A program made the translations under genes and the position numbers. DNA of 64,000 bases, taken from Persicaria tinctoria. Taxonomy: Eukaryota > Streptophyta > Magnoliopsida > Caryophyllales > Polygonaceae. Positions within the stretch are counted from its first letter, which is position 1, and the number at the start of each line of letters is the position of its first letter. The notes under the pieces were generated by a model. It did not search any database. It worked only from the letters and a program-made list of their open reading frames with translations, and had not been told where the DNA came from. The stretch is taken from assembly GCA_037127255.1 (NCBI GenBank), contig JBANSL010000013.1, positions 10,374,688 to 10,438,687 on the forward strand, written 5' to 3'. Positions 10,391 to 20,799 of the stretch are shown here, piece after piece.

Positions 10391-13300
10391 CTACACAGAA
10401 ACTAAACGGGGAGTAGCCCTTCCCCTAGCATCCTCATCCACAATACGCGCTATGTCTAATGGAGGAATTGAAAGACTATGTACACCAATCGAAAAAGAAA
10501 GAGAAAGCGACGCGAGGGAGTCGGCGACAAAGTTCGCTTCCCTAAAGACATGCTTCAACCGAACCTCCCAGGCTCGGTTCAGAAAGCTCCGGCACTGCTG
10601 TACCAGGCTAGAAAGCGGGTGATGGTGATCGACACCCTTCTGCACGAGGGTGATGGCGGTCTTGGAGTCAGACTCGACGACAACCTGTCTATACCCCTCC
10701 GCCCAGACCAACCGGAGTCTATTCAGGAGCCCCCAGAGCTCCGCCATTGGCACCGTACAACATCCGATGCGGTGGGCGAAGCCAGCTATCCATCGTCCCT
10801 CAGCGTCACGCACCACCCCACCAGCACCAGCGCTCCCATCACTCATGACAGCCCCATCCGTGTTCACCTTAACCCACCCATGATCCGGCTTATCCCACCG
10901 GATATACTTGTTATGCCTCTCGACGATGGGTGCCCTTGTACCACCACCGGTACAGGCTGTGTTATACTCAAGCACTCTACTTTTGATGAACTGTGCTTGA
11001 TCCACTAAGCATTCCTTGCCATTGAAGACTCGGTCATTCCGCCATCTCCAAATCCACCAAAGAGTAGTTGCAAACACGCTAGCCCAGTCCACATTTCCAA
11101 TGAAGCACTGCGTGTTCATCAGATTCGCCCTCATCCAAGTAGCAAAGGGGCTCTCAAAGAAGCCTTGGCAGCTCATCGGCCAACCAAGCGCCCTCCATAG
11201 CCCATCGGTTTTGCAGCAGTCCCGAAACAAGTGGAGGAAGGATTCCGCCTGATCCGGGCAGTCCCGACAACTAGGATCCGTCGCGATATGACGACGACAC
11301 CGCTCCTCATTCGTAAGAATAGCCCCTCTTAAGGCCAACCAAATGAAACACCGGACTCTCTCGGGGACCTTCAACACCCACACCCGCCGAAACACATAGG
11401 TGTCATTGAAATTTACCTCCCTTGTTCGTCGAATCAACTCATAAGCCGACTTAATCGAGTAATTCCCATCCGGTGTTAAGCGCCAACAAAGTCGATCCTC
11501 GGAAAAGTCCGACTCATCAACGCCAATCGCAGCCAACTTCATCATGACGGTAGCCGGGAGGATCGGGTGCAATGCTTCCCAATCCTAGCCCTCCGAGTCT
11601 CTCCAATAGGACCTAACCGAACGGACCTTGGAAGCATCATCAAGAGGGATACCTGCGAGTTCTTGCAGCGGGCACTCCCCTATCCAACAATCGGTCCAGA
11701 ACCGGACGAGATGCCCGTTTCCAATGATCCACCGAGTCCCAGTCGCAACCACCGCACTGGAGCTTTGCAGCATGCTCGACCATACGTGGGAGGTGCCAGT
11801 CAACCCACTCGCCAGGGTACGAGTATATTTTGCCCGAATTATGTCGCTCCAGAGCTCTCCATCACGGCTTGTGATGAATCTCCACATCAGTTTCCCCGTC
11901 GTGGCCAAGTTTAGATCTTTCATGGCTTTAATGCCCACTCCGCCCAACTCTTTGGGACTGCAAACCGCGTCCCAGTTCACCAAGTGCATCCGTCTCCTAT
12001 CCTCGCTGCTGCCCCAAATGAAGTTCCTACAAATTTTGTCAATTTGATCACACGTATAAGCAGGCAGAACAACCGAAGACATAGCATAGACAGGAATTGA
12101 AGATAAAACAGATTTCATGACTGTGATTCTCCCTGCTAGACTAAGGTATCTGCCCTTCCAGGCTGCAAGTCGGGCACTAATCTTGTCAATCAACGGCACG
12201 AACGTGTCCTTATTCACTCGCCTATGCAAGACAGGCATCCCAAGATAGCTCCCAAGGTTAGTCGTAACCTCAAGACCACTCACACGTGTCATCTCTGTCA
12301 CCACTTCCCGATTCACATTAGGGGAGATAAAGAGTTTGGATTTGGCTCTATTCACCCGCTGTCCTGAAGCAGCACATAATCTATCCAAAACGTCCTGAAT
12401 CACCCGAAGTTGATCGACCGAGGCTTCAACAACCAGCACGATATCATCTGCAAAGAAAAAATGAGAAACATTAGGCCCATCCCTAGTAAGTCTAAACGGG
12501 ATCCACCTCTCATCATCTAATGCGCTAAAGATCAACTGACTAAGCCTCTCAATGCAAAGGATAAACAAGTAGGGGGAAATCGGGTCTCCCTGTCGGACTC
12601 CTCTCGTGGGTTTGAAGGCGTTCGTCATCTCTCCATTAACCAACACCTTTGTGGAGACGGTAGACAAACAGACTTGCACCCAGCGCAGCCAGCTTTGCGG
12701 GAATCCAGCATCCCGCATCGTTTCCACCACGAAATCCCATCGAAGTCGATCGTACGCCTTCTCCAGGTCGATCTTGAGGATCATCCATCCTTTCCGTCCT
12801 CTCTTTTTCCTCATCGAGTGGACCAATTCCTGCATCACAACAATGTTGTCAGTTATTAGACGGCCAGGAATAAAACTACCCTGCATCGGACTAATAAGAG
12901 AAGAGAGAATGGGTCTCATCCTACTCACGAGCACTTTCGTAATGGTTTTGTACAACACATTACAAAGGCTAATCGGCCGGAATTGCGTGATAAGCTCTGG
13001 CTTGGCCACTTTAGCAAGTAGCACAATGAGCGTCTCGTTCAGACCATCCGGCATGGACGCCGTCTGAAAGAACTGGCGCACACAGCTCTTTACCGACTCT
13101 CCAACCTCCGTCCAGCACTTCTGAAAGAAAACAGCTTGAAAACCATCCACCTCAGGCGCCTTGAACGGGCCCATTTCATGGACCGCCCGAGAGATCTCGT
13201 CATCCGTCACCGGCATCGCAATGGCTTCCCATTCAGCAGCGTCAATCGGCGGGAACGTCCCCTGTTGTAGAGGCGTAGTCGTTGTCTCCTCCTCCGGTAT

Positions 13301-14506
13301 CGTATACAGATTCCGATAGAAGTCACATACCATTCCCTCTATCATCTTACCATCCGTAATCTCCTCGCCAACCCCATTCTTCAACAACACAATCCGGTTC
13401 TTCTGCCTCCGGACCACCGTCGACAAATAGAAAAATGTGGTGTTACGGTCGCCGGCACAAAGCCACTGTTCCCTCGATTTCTAAAACCAGAGCATCTCTT
13501 CTTGTTCAAGCGTCTTCGCCAATTCATCCTGCGTGTCCCGCTCCCTCTGCAGCAGCTCCGCCGTGGCTTGATTAGCAAGCATTCCTTGTATCTCACCGAG
13601 TTTGCTCTCCAGGTGGCTTTTCCTCTCAAAAATATCTCCGAACGTTTCCCGATTCCACCTCAACAAACAATCCTTAAGCTCACACAAAGCCTCCGGGGCG
13701 GCCCGGTTGCAATCCCACGACTTCTGAACCACGCTCCTGAATTGGGGATGCGTGAACCAAGCCGCTTGGAACCGGAACGGTCACCTACTCCTCTCCGAAC
13801 GTCTCCTCGGGCAAAACTCCAGTAGGAGAGGACAATGGTCGGAACTAAACTTGGGGAGATGTCGCACAGCAGCGTCCGGCCAACCCAGGCGGCCTGGCGT
13901 ATTCGTGAACACACGGTCAATCCTCCTGGCCCTATAAGTATCCGATGTTTGGCCTCTATCCCATGTGAATTTTGGCCCGGAGAACCCCATGTCGATCAAG
14001 TCGGCTGCCTCAGCCCATTCCCTAAATCTTCCTGAATCCGGAGACAGTCCGCCCACGTCCTTACTCCGCTCCCAGCTATAAAGCACACAGTTAAAGTCTC
14101 CCCCAACGAACAGCGGGTCGGATACATCTCTCGTGGCTTCCTCGATGTCATTCCAAAAGGCGAACCGTTCATGGTCCCGCGGAGGAGCATAGACCACGGT
14201 AAGGCCCACCTTACGAGCTCCGACCTGAACCTCTGCCACTATGAATCTCTCATGAGTACGGCGGATGGTAACATCCACTCTGTCCCTCTTCCAGAGCAGC
14301 CACACACCCCCGTGAAACCCAACAGCATCCACAATCTCCCAATCAGTGAACCCCAGACGTTCACAAACAGTTCTAGCTCTATCACCCGAAATTTTCGGCT
14401 CCATGATAGCAAACACATCGACCCTATGGCGTCTACTCATATACTTGACTGCTCTGCGGAACCCGTCGCCACCGGCGCCGCAGCAATTCCAAAGGATGCA
14501 CTTCAT
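10391..14506 (-). pseudogene. LINE-B ORF2: endonuclease, reverse transcriptase, RNase H (three stops)
   Basis: One frame runs from ATG 14506 to the stop at 10391, about 1370 codons. Stops interrupt it at 13783-13781 (TGA), 13483-13481 (TAG) and 11587-11585 (TAG). The N-terminal apurinic-type endonuclease shows WNCCG, FAIMEPK, GGDFN, a DRVF motif and SDHCPLL. The reverse transcriptase shows FRPISLCNVLYK, RGVRQGDPISPYLF and the catalytic FADD. A zf-RVT region (CFIWLALRGAILTNEERC, then CRDC) follows. The RNase H has NTDGAV, AELWGLL and ESDSKTA, so all acidic residues are kept. The first two stops look like single C-to-T changes of CGA and CAG. The intact frame apart from point stops suggests fairly recent inactivation. 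Confidence 0.92.
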
Positions 14507-16109
14507 CAAAAAGATGAGGGGTTGGGCGTCGACCTGTTCTCGACTCCCTTGTCCGTGCTCTCATTGTCCGGCATCGTCCCTTCCATGTTCACAACGTTAT
14601 CCGTGGTCGAAGTCCTTCCGGAGGGAGCATCCATTCCTCCTGTATTTCCGACGACATCCACCACCCCTTGATTAATCTGTGTACTCGGCAATTCAATCCT
14701 AGACCCACTGGCGCCATCCTCCTGTCTAGCCATAAAGATACTCTTTTCTTTCCACACTTGGGTTGACTCATCTTGCCTTCTTCTCTTGATTGGCCCAGAG
14801 GGATTAGTTGTATTGGGCCCAACTGATTTAGGCCCATTTCTTCTATTCCCAACTTTCATAGACCCTTTTCTAATAACTCTTTCCCCAATCTCTTTGCTTC
14901 CTGGACTAAAAGTAACGGTCATGCCCTTATTAATCTCCCCATGATTTCCATTAAGATTCCTCATTATCTCCTTGCCCATAACCGATCCACCCTTTCCTTT
15001 TCCAGCTTTATCATAACCGTCAGACGTTACCACGAACGCGGAAATCTCGGGATCTCGTTCCAAAATTCTGTAACTGCTGCCAGCGTTGACTTCCCGTCTT
15101 CCATTAGCACGGTCATCTCCGACGACTCTTCCGGCGACCTTCGGTTTCCCAATCGGATTCCTCCGCCTCCTCGGAACGTCCATCCATGGGCCGTAACAAC
15201 CATTGTTGTCGTCCTCCGCTCCCTGCATCTGAGTGTCTGCCGCGATATCCGATTCTGCCTGGCCCGAACCCCCAGTCCCCTGATGATCCGATTCCTTATT
15301 CTTGTTACCCGCCGTTGCAACCGGCGTCGCCTTCGGGCACTGCATTGCGAGATGGCCGTACCGCCCGCACTTGAAGCAAATCTTGTGCAAACCCTCATAC
15401 TCCAAGAAATAGCGCCTCTCATTGATGGTAACTGTACCTTTGAGGGGCTTGAGAAGATCAACCTCCACGCATATACGGGCATAGCGCCCCCTACTCGAAA
15501 ACAACATCCTGGTATTCACCTTCATGGGCATTCCGATGCCTGAAGCAATCTTCCACAACACATCCTCCTCGTAAAAAATGATCGGAAGCTTTGAGATCCT
15601 AACCCACGCCGGAGAAGTAGTTATGACATCTTTTTCGGGTTCGAAATCAGGACTCCACGCTTTAGTAATCAGGTAATGACCGAAAATCATCCAAGGACCT
15701 CCCGTCAGCGCATTACAGTAATCATGATCGTTGTCAAACTTCGCCACATAATATCCGTTCGGTAAATCCGCCAGTAAAAAGTTCCCGGAAGGCCTCCAAA
15801 GCTCCCTCAACTTCCTTTCCATAGCATTGTAAGGCACAAACCCTCCAAGTGTTTTGACGATGACCGACGATTTCCATGCCGAGGCCAACACCTCCATGAC
15901 ATCCTCTCCAATGTCGATGACCGGATCTCCATCCTCCCATGAGGAAACGAAACCGTAACTCTATCCGCTATCACTTCCGGAGAAAGGATCACCCTACGCG
16001 ACGAGGAGTCCCCCATCACTGTGTCCCTCCAGGATTTTGGCCCATCAGGAGGTTCCCCGGGTGGCCGGAGTCTACCGTCGGTGGCCGGAATTCTCGCTTG
16101 CTCGCTCAT
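14506..16109 (-). pseudogene. LINE-B ORF1: DUF4283-type nucleic-acid-binding protein (frameshift)
   Basis: ORF1 of plant L1 elements encodes an RNA-binding, gag-like protein. ATG 16109 opens a frame with SWRDTVMGDSSS and ADRVTVSFPHG, then the frame slips one base near 15938 into the long frame ending at 14506. The DUF4283-like region includes FLLADLPNGYYVAKF and GGPWMIFGHYL, followed by CFKCGRYGHLAMQC, a CX2CX4HX4C zinc knuckle, at about 15380-15340. The C-terminal half is low-complexity and polar. The final TGA shares its A with the ORF2 ATG (TGATG), an arrangement suited to termination-reinitiation, though this is inference. Confidence 0.88.
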
Positions 16110-16848
16110 ACTACACCTCCTACTGATATGGATTGATCTCACCTTTTAACTAACCATCCATGTGATACACCCTATCCCCCACTTAATATCTTCTTTATAT
16201 CGAATTTTCCGATGAATATTTATCCGCTACGGGTGAAATTGCCCCTCTCTAGAAGCCAACTACGATTAATGGGCTTAAACGGGTTAAACCCATGACTATT
16301 ATAAACGGGTCATATGCGGTTACACACTTAGAGTTGACGGGCTTGATCAAAAGATAGATGATTTTATTATTAGTGTATATTAGATATATATTAATAATAA
16401 TGGGATAAGATTTATTTGTGAAATAAATAATTAATCAAGTAAGGTATAAATATAAGCTTAAAAAGATGGGCTTATTATGACTTGACCTAATTAACAATTT
16501 TCCCAAAGAGAGGAACGTGGAGTTGGTCGCACCTTTTGGTTTGTGACGTACGACGGAATTCTTCCATCATCAATCAAGAGCAATTTGATTGTTCACCTTT
16601 CGATCTTCGTCCTAGCAGTCGAAGGCAAAGGAGATCTAGACCGGGCTCTTGTGGACCAAGTAGAGGAGCAACACGTGGGGCTCTAGTTCTCTTCTGAATC
16701 CTCTCCGTTTAGATTCGGTTCACGCATCAAGAGGTATCTCCTATGAACAATGATTTGATCTATCGATTTTATGCATGAAGATGCTTGAATTAGATGATAG
16801 AAAATAGTTTCTAAAACTTCCGCTGCGCATCTAATTTCCAACAATTCG

Positions 16849-17152
16849 GTGGGCTGTGAACATTGCAAAGGAGAGAGGAATGAGGCTCGTGCAGTTGGAA
16901 TCCGACTGTATCTCGATCATTGCAAAGCTCCGGGACGGTTACGACGGGATTGGTGTACTAGGGAGGCTGATCGAGGTGATGAAGGCGGAAGAAGCTGCCT
17001 TTGATAAGGTTGAATGGAGGCATACTAGAAGAGAGGGCAACAAGGTGGCCCATGCCTTAGCAACCATTAGACCAGTGACAAATTCCTTGTTTTTTTCAGT
17101 TGAATGCTTGCATCCAAGTGTGAGTGCACTGTTGTTGGATGATTTGATTTGA
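16849..17152 (+). pseudogene. LINE-A ORF2 fragment: RNase H end
   Basis: Resumes LINE-A after the copia element and its ATTCG duplication. Codons read WAVNIAKERGMRLVQLESDC, then WRHTRREGNKVAHALA, which are the C-terminal RNase H motifs (the ESD aspartate and the N-x-x-AHALA helix). The stop at 17150-17152 is followed by 22 bases and the poly(A) tail. This is the genuine C-terminus of the LINE-A protein, detached from its N-terminal half by about 13.6 kb of nested elements. Confidence 0.9.
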
Positions 17153-17200
17153 ATGATATTGTTGCTTTCTTCTCAAAAAAAAAAAAAAAAAAAAAAAAAA

Positions 17201-17640
17201 GAATTGATTCGCAATCCATCGATGCCAACCTCAGGTTTGTTACAAGACTTGTAAACCTAATTGTTCTTCCGTTCATGGGCCTTTGGCCCACTCATTCCCC
17301 AACTAAGCCCAATCCTAGCTAACATATTACTCCGTATATGATTCAAAACAAGAAAAAAGTTTCAAAAGAGACATCTCGTAAAATAAAATACTACACCTAC
17401 TGGTCAAAACATAGCATTTCGATGGTGGACGATATGGTTTATTTAGAAATAAAGTTACTTTTAGGGAAGCGAACATTCCTTCTGCCGAGTCTAAGAAAAC
17501 TTATTGCAGAATATATCGATAATTGAAAAAGAGCTACAAATTTGAATTTAGAAGAAAATGGTGCAATTACATTGCATAAAGGGAAAAATGAGCGTTTTAA
17601 AAACAATGGAAGATAAAAAGATTCAATAAAAGAAAACCTC
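17201..17640. other. Unassigned sequence between LINE-A and an RNase H relic
   Basis: No gene or element was recognised. The short frame 17338-17526 shows no domain or codon pattern worth calling. Confidence 0.5.
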
Positions 17641-17649
17641 TATTGACAA

Positions 17650-18085
17650 GTATAAACTAAACTTTGGTGGGTCGTCTATTACGACCTAAGTTCAACTGGA
17701 TATATTATCTGAGATTGGGAAGGTAACCTCATCACTATGGGTGGTAAATTAATTGGTGGCCAATCACCGCTTATGGTAGAAGCAATTGCCTTATGGCATG
17801 GAGTTGAAAAGGCCAGAGAAATGAAAATAAATAAACTAATCATCGAAGGTGATTATAAGACAATTACGGATTTTCTCCAAACTAGCTTGCATTAGAACTA
17901 GTGATGGCGGACATCCAAACTCTTCTTCGGGCATGGGTGTGAGAAATATTGTTGTTTCTCACATTCCCTGCATTAGTAACCGAGTGGCGGATAATGTTGC
18001 ACATTTTTTATACTTTGTCAGGGGTCTCAGCTTATATAATGACCTAAGTCTGCTTGACATCATCTGTCGGGATGCTATCGAGTAG
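17650..18085 (+). pseudogene. RNase H (RVT_3) relic of another LINE
   Basis: Pieces in shifting plus-strand frames resemble the plant LINE RNase H domain. DWEGNLITMGGKLIGGQSPL and VEAIALWHGVEKAREMKINK lead into LIIEGDYKTITDFL, and a later piece reads HIPCISNRVADNVAHFL. At least one stop (TGA before DWEG) and one or more frameshifts (about 17690 and 17885) break it. It lacks an RT domain and poly(A) tail here, so it is a short fragment of an element different from LINE-A and LINE-B. Confidence 0.72.
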
Positions 18086-18689
18086 AGACTTCTCACCCGA
18101 ATCATTATCTAATAAAAAAATAAGGAAAAAGAAAACACAGCTTCAACCTTGCCATAAAGCGAGCCGCCTTATTATCACGTCTTCCCGAATAGCTCTACCG
18201 TACCTCACGGCCCGTATAGGTCGGGTTTTCCGGGCGTACGAGTTAGATTTTTCGGATCAGGTTGTGTTTTGACACGTGAGTCACCCCACACCCCTATATC
18301 AAATGAACCCGTGTTAAATGAGTTTAGGCTCAACTCGAGTTAGTTCAAAATGGTTTTTTTTAATGAGATTTACCATGGAGACTAAACTAATATTCATAGG
18401 AATTAAACAAATAACACTGTAAGTTAATTTTTAACAAAATACTTAAAATTTTTTTAAATATTTATTTTTTATTTCTTTTTAAAAAAAAATAATTTCACAC
18501 TTATTAGTATATAAAACTAATAAAAAATTGATACTTAATCGCACTAAACAGTAAAAATCATTTATTTCCCACCACAAAAAGAGAGTAACAAACATCCCAC
18601 CATTTCATAGTGCATTGTTGATTTGTTGAACCCTATCTAGCTACTTAATTAGTCTCCTAAGAAGAGCCCAAAGAAGCTGATTCCAAGTA
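18086..18689. other. Unassigned AT-rich sequence
   Basis: Low-complexity A/T tracts around 18350-18560. No gene, repeat family or RNA was recognised. Confidence 0.5.
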
Positions 18690-19301
18690 TCAATGGGGCC
18701 TCATCAACATGGCCCATGTTACATCCAAAGCCTCAACCACCCCTAGCCCTCTCCCCTCTTGTTTTGCCCTCTCCACCTCCTCCACCTGAGCCCTCCTCAC
18801 TCCCCACTCCAACTCACCCCTCCCCTTCCCAACCCACTCCTCCACCTCGTCGCCAAGCGGCCTCCTCCTCTCACACCGCCCTCCTGTCTTCCATGTCCCG
18901 CCCTCAAAGTGGGAAGGCGATATAGTCCTCACTAGAGTGACGGTGTCCTTGGAGTTGGAGTGGTTGCCCATGATGTGCCCTAGAGAGACCCTTAGAGCCA
19001 TTCTGATCGCGAAGATTGGGCTAAGGTCTTTGGTGCTCATGTCATTGCAATAAGTGCAACCGAATAACTGCCCCTGATAGTAGAGGAAGTTGGGCCGGAA
19101 GAACCATTGGGAGTCAGAGATGACGGTGTGCTGGATCGGTGGCCGGTTTGGTTGGAAGTGGTTGGCCCATGTCTCGTCAAGATGGTCGATGTGGAGGTCG
19201 TATGTCCCGGTTGGAGAGCCTTTGAGGCCCCTCTCCTTGTGTTTGACTAGGAACCTTGTCCATAGCATCTTTAGGGTGAAGTTGTGCCTTTGGAAGTACC
19301 T
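18690..19301 (-). pseudogene. Trichome-birefringence-like (TBL/PC-esterase) exon, truncated
   Basis: TBL proteins are Golgi enzymes that O-acetylate cell-wall polysaccharides. A minus-strand exon opens after a splice acceptor (ACACAG, about 19302-19307) with YFQRHNFTLKMLWTRFLVKH. DLHIDHLDETWANHF, WFFRPNFLYY and RTISPSHFEGGTWKTGGRC follow; the last resembles the conserved TBL stretch before the C-terminus. The frame ends with AMLMRPH and a stop, where family members normally continue RPDGHP with the conserved C-terminal region that carries the catalytic Asp and His. No upstream TBL exon (GDS motif) was found to the right, where an LTR element begins at 19979. This is one exon of a dead or displaced gene. 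Assignment to the AXY4-like subgroup is only a guess. Confidence 0.78.
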
Positions 19302-19973
19302 GTGTATAATTAATTAATTAGTTTCATATATTAAGGTTAAAAATCAGTTAAAACAAACAATGTGGATGACCTAATTTGGCATTCACATGATTCAAAAGGT
19401 AAAAAAAAAATCAGTTAAAGCTTAATTTATTTTTAGATTGAATATTGTTGGTCCTTGAATTTGATATAAGTGGCCAGCTTATATTTATTAGAATTTGGAA
19501 TCAGGGTTAGTCAACCTTTACTGAATGTGAAACCCTAAATCTGAAAATGTGGATCAGATCTAGTATGGAGATTGGAGAACGATGACTTTGAAAACTAAGA
19601 TAATTGGGTAGTTAATTCTTATTTCTATTTCCACTTACCCTTCAATCAATTCCCCAATTCAAACCTTCGGTTATATCGATGGGATCCTACCCATCCATGG
19701 AAACAGAATTACAGTACCCAATATATTGGGTGTGCTGGATTTACATAAAATTTTATTTTTCGTCCCCTATTTATCACTATATGTTTTGAGTTATAAAATT
19801 TAAAATAATTTATTTTATCTATATTTGAATTAGCAATAATAGAGTTAATTATATATCGAAGATAATCATACAAAAAATTAGGAGTAAAAAGAAAGATAAA
19901 AAGAGAATCATACAAAAAATTAGCAATAATAGATTTAATGGTAATACTCCGTAGAAAGAAAGACAAAAAAGGT
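19302..19973. other. Unassigned sequence, possible TBL intron remnant
   Basis: Begins with the acceptor side of the TBL intron. No further TBL exon or other gene was seen before the LTR element. Confidence 0.45.
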
Positions 19974-19978
19974 TAAAG

Positions 19979-20123
19979 TGTGATAATAAAGAGAGTAGAG
20001 AGGAGAAGAAGAGGGTAAACTGATGTCTTATTGGGGTTCCAAGGGACCCTTTATTTAGGAGTTTACATAGGGAACTAGGGTTTACTAGTGTTTATCCATC
20101 CCTAATATAATAATATTATAACA
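19979..20123 (-). repeat. Hairpin element I, 3' LTR
   Basis: 145 bp. On the minus strand it begins TGTTATAATATTATTATA and ends TTATCACA. No difference from the other LTR was seen by eye. Confidence 0.92.
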
Positions 20124-20229
20124 CTCCCCCTTGGATAAGCATCCTTAAATATTACAAAAATTACATATCTTGCCTAGAAAACCCAATGGGACAAAACTAG
20201 GACCAAGAGAACAAATACATATGACATTT

Positions 20230-20660
20230 GATACGCTTTGGTGATCTGCCTCGTTAAAAACCTTGTCAGGAAAACCCAGTGGGACAAAACCTGATCGAAG
20301 GGAAAAAGAGTGCAGTGCGTATATACTCCCCCTGAATTCAACATCCTTCTCGAAGTCTTCTCATTCTTCTTAATGGCAATTTCTTCATGAGCTTATGGTT
20401 GAATCTCAGCATTATCTTTGAGCTGAAGTGTCTTCATGATTGACTTGATGCGCTTGACTTCCATGTATTGGTGTTGAACTGCTTTGGATGCACAAGCATA
20501 AGGTACTTCAGGACCTAGTGTGCTTTTCATTGTTGATCAGGGGGATCTGTTGTATTAAATGGTGCATAAGTTGCCTCGTTAAAAACCTTAACTTGGAAAA
20601 ACCCAATGGGATAAAAACCAAGATCAAGGAAAAGAGTACAACATTGTATGGTACTTCGGG
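20230..20660 (-). repeat. Repeated GTTAAAAACCTT...CCCA(A/G)TGGGA segment
   Basis: The phrase TCGTTAAAAACCTTG...GAAAACCCAGTGGGACAAAACC occurs at about 20251 and again at about 20577, with partial pieces near 20177. The same phrase recurs in element II at about 54099, 54188, 54525 and 55020. It is a conserved region next to the polypurine tract of this family. Function unknown. Confidence 0.75.
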
Positions 20661-20799
20661 ACCTAATGCAATGTCACCATTTTCACAATTATAGGTACTT
20701 CTGGTACTCTTATAAGAATCTTTAACCAATTGCATATGACGGGACTTTGACAATAATGCTTCAGGCATTTTCAATCGATCATTTCCATTTGGATCCAAA

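Larger units (their letters stand above)
10333..16248 (-). mobile_element. L1-type LINE-B, nearly full length
   Basis: A 5.9-kb minus-strand LINE in the copia 3' LTR. The target duplication is CTAGAAGTCAACTACGAT (10315-10332) and the same 18 bases with one T/C difference at 16249-16266. The poly(A) tail appears as a T run at about 10332-10342. It has the two-gene layout of plant L1 elements: ORF1 (16109-14506) and ORF2 (14506-10391), which share one base in TGATG. ORF1 has one frameshift. ORF2 has three in-frame stops but no frameshift. The long duplication and poly(A) fit target-primed reverse transcription. Confidence 0.95.
3223..16843 (+). mobile_element. Ty1/copia retrotransposon, nested in LINE-A and itself carrying LINE-B
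   Basis: The 5' LTR (3223-3920) begins TGAAGGAA and ends TTCCAACA. The 3' LTR starts at 10212 and ends at 16843, interrupted by LINE-B (10333-16248). Both outer flanks carry ATTCG (3218-3222, 16844-16848). A PBS, a decayed gag-pol and a polypurine tract lie in the expected order. Gene order (integrase before reverse transcriptase) identifies copia. Roughly 15-18 differences between the LTRs, counted by eye, indicate a moderately old insertion. Without LINE-B the element is about 7.7 kb. Confidence 0.95.
10212..16843 (+). repeat. Copia 3' LTR, split by LINE-B
   Basis: LTR bases are 10212-10332 and 16267-16843, matching the 5' LTR. The 18-bp duplication made by LINE-B occupies 10315-10332 and 16249-16266. 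Confidence 0.93.
1..17200 (+). mobile_element. L1-type LINE-A, 3' part, split by nested insertions
   Basis: A plus-strand non-LTR retrotransposon enters from outside the window and ends in a 26-nt poly(A) run at 17175-17200. Its own sequence is only 1-813, 2365-3217 and 16849-17200; the rest belongs to a small LTR element (814-2359) and a copia element (3223-16843). The pieces encode, in order, the C-terminal part of the reverse transcriptase, a zf-RVT zinc-binding region and an RNase H domain. Each insertion is flanked by a 5-bp duplication (GCTGC, ATTCG), and the reading frame resumes across each one. The 5' end and the LINE's own target duplication lie outside the window. Confidence 0.9.

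Noticed and set aside
12606..13067. Plus-strand frames across 10478-15543
   Set aside because: They are antisense shadows of LINE-B ORF1 and ORF2, which show recognisable endonuclease, RT and RNase H motifs.
20230..20660. Hairpin and GTTAAAAACC phrases as tRNA or snoRNA genes
   Set aside because: No cloverleaf, box A/B or C/D arrangement could be built. The phrases are repeated in both LTR elements next to the polypurine tract.
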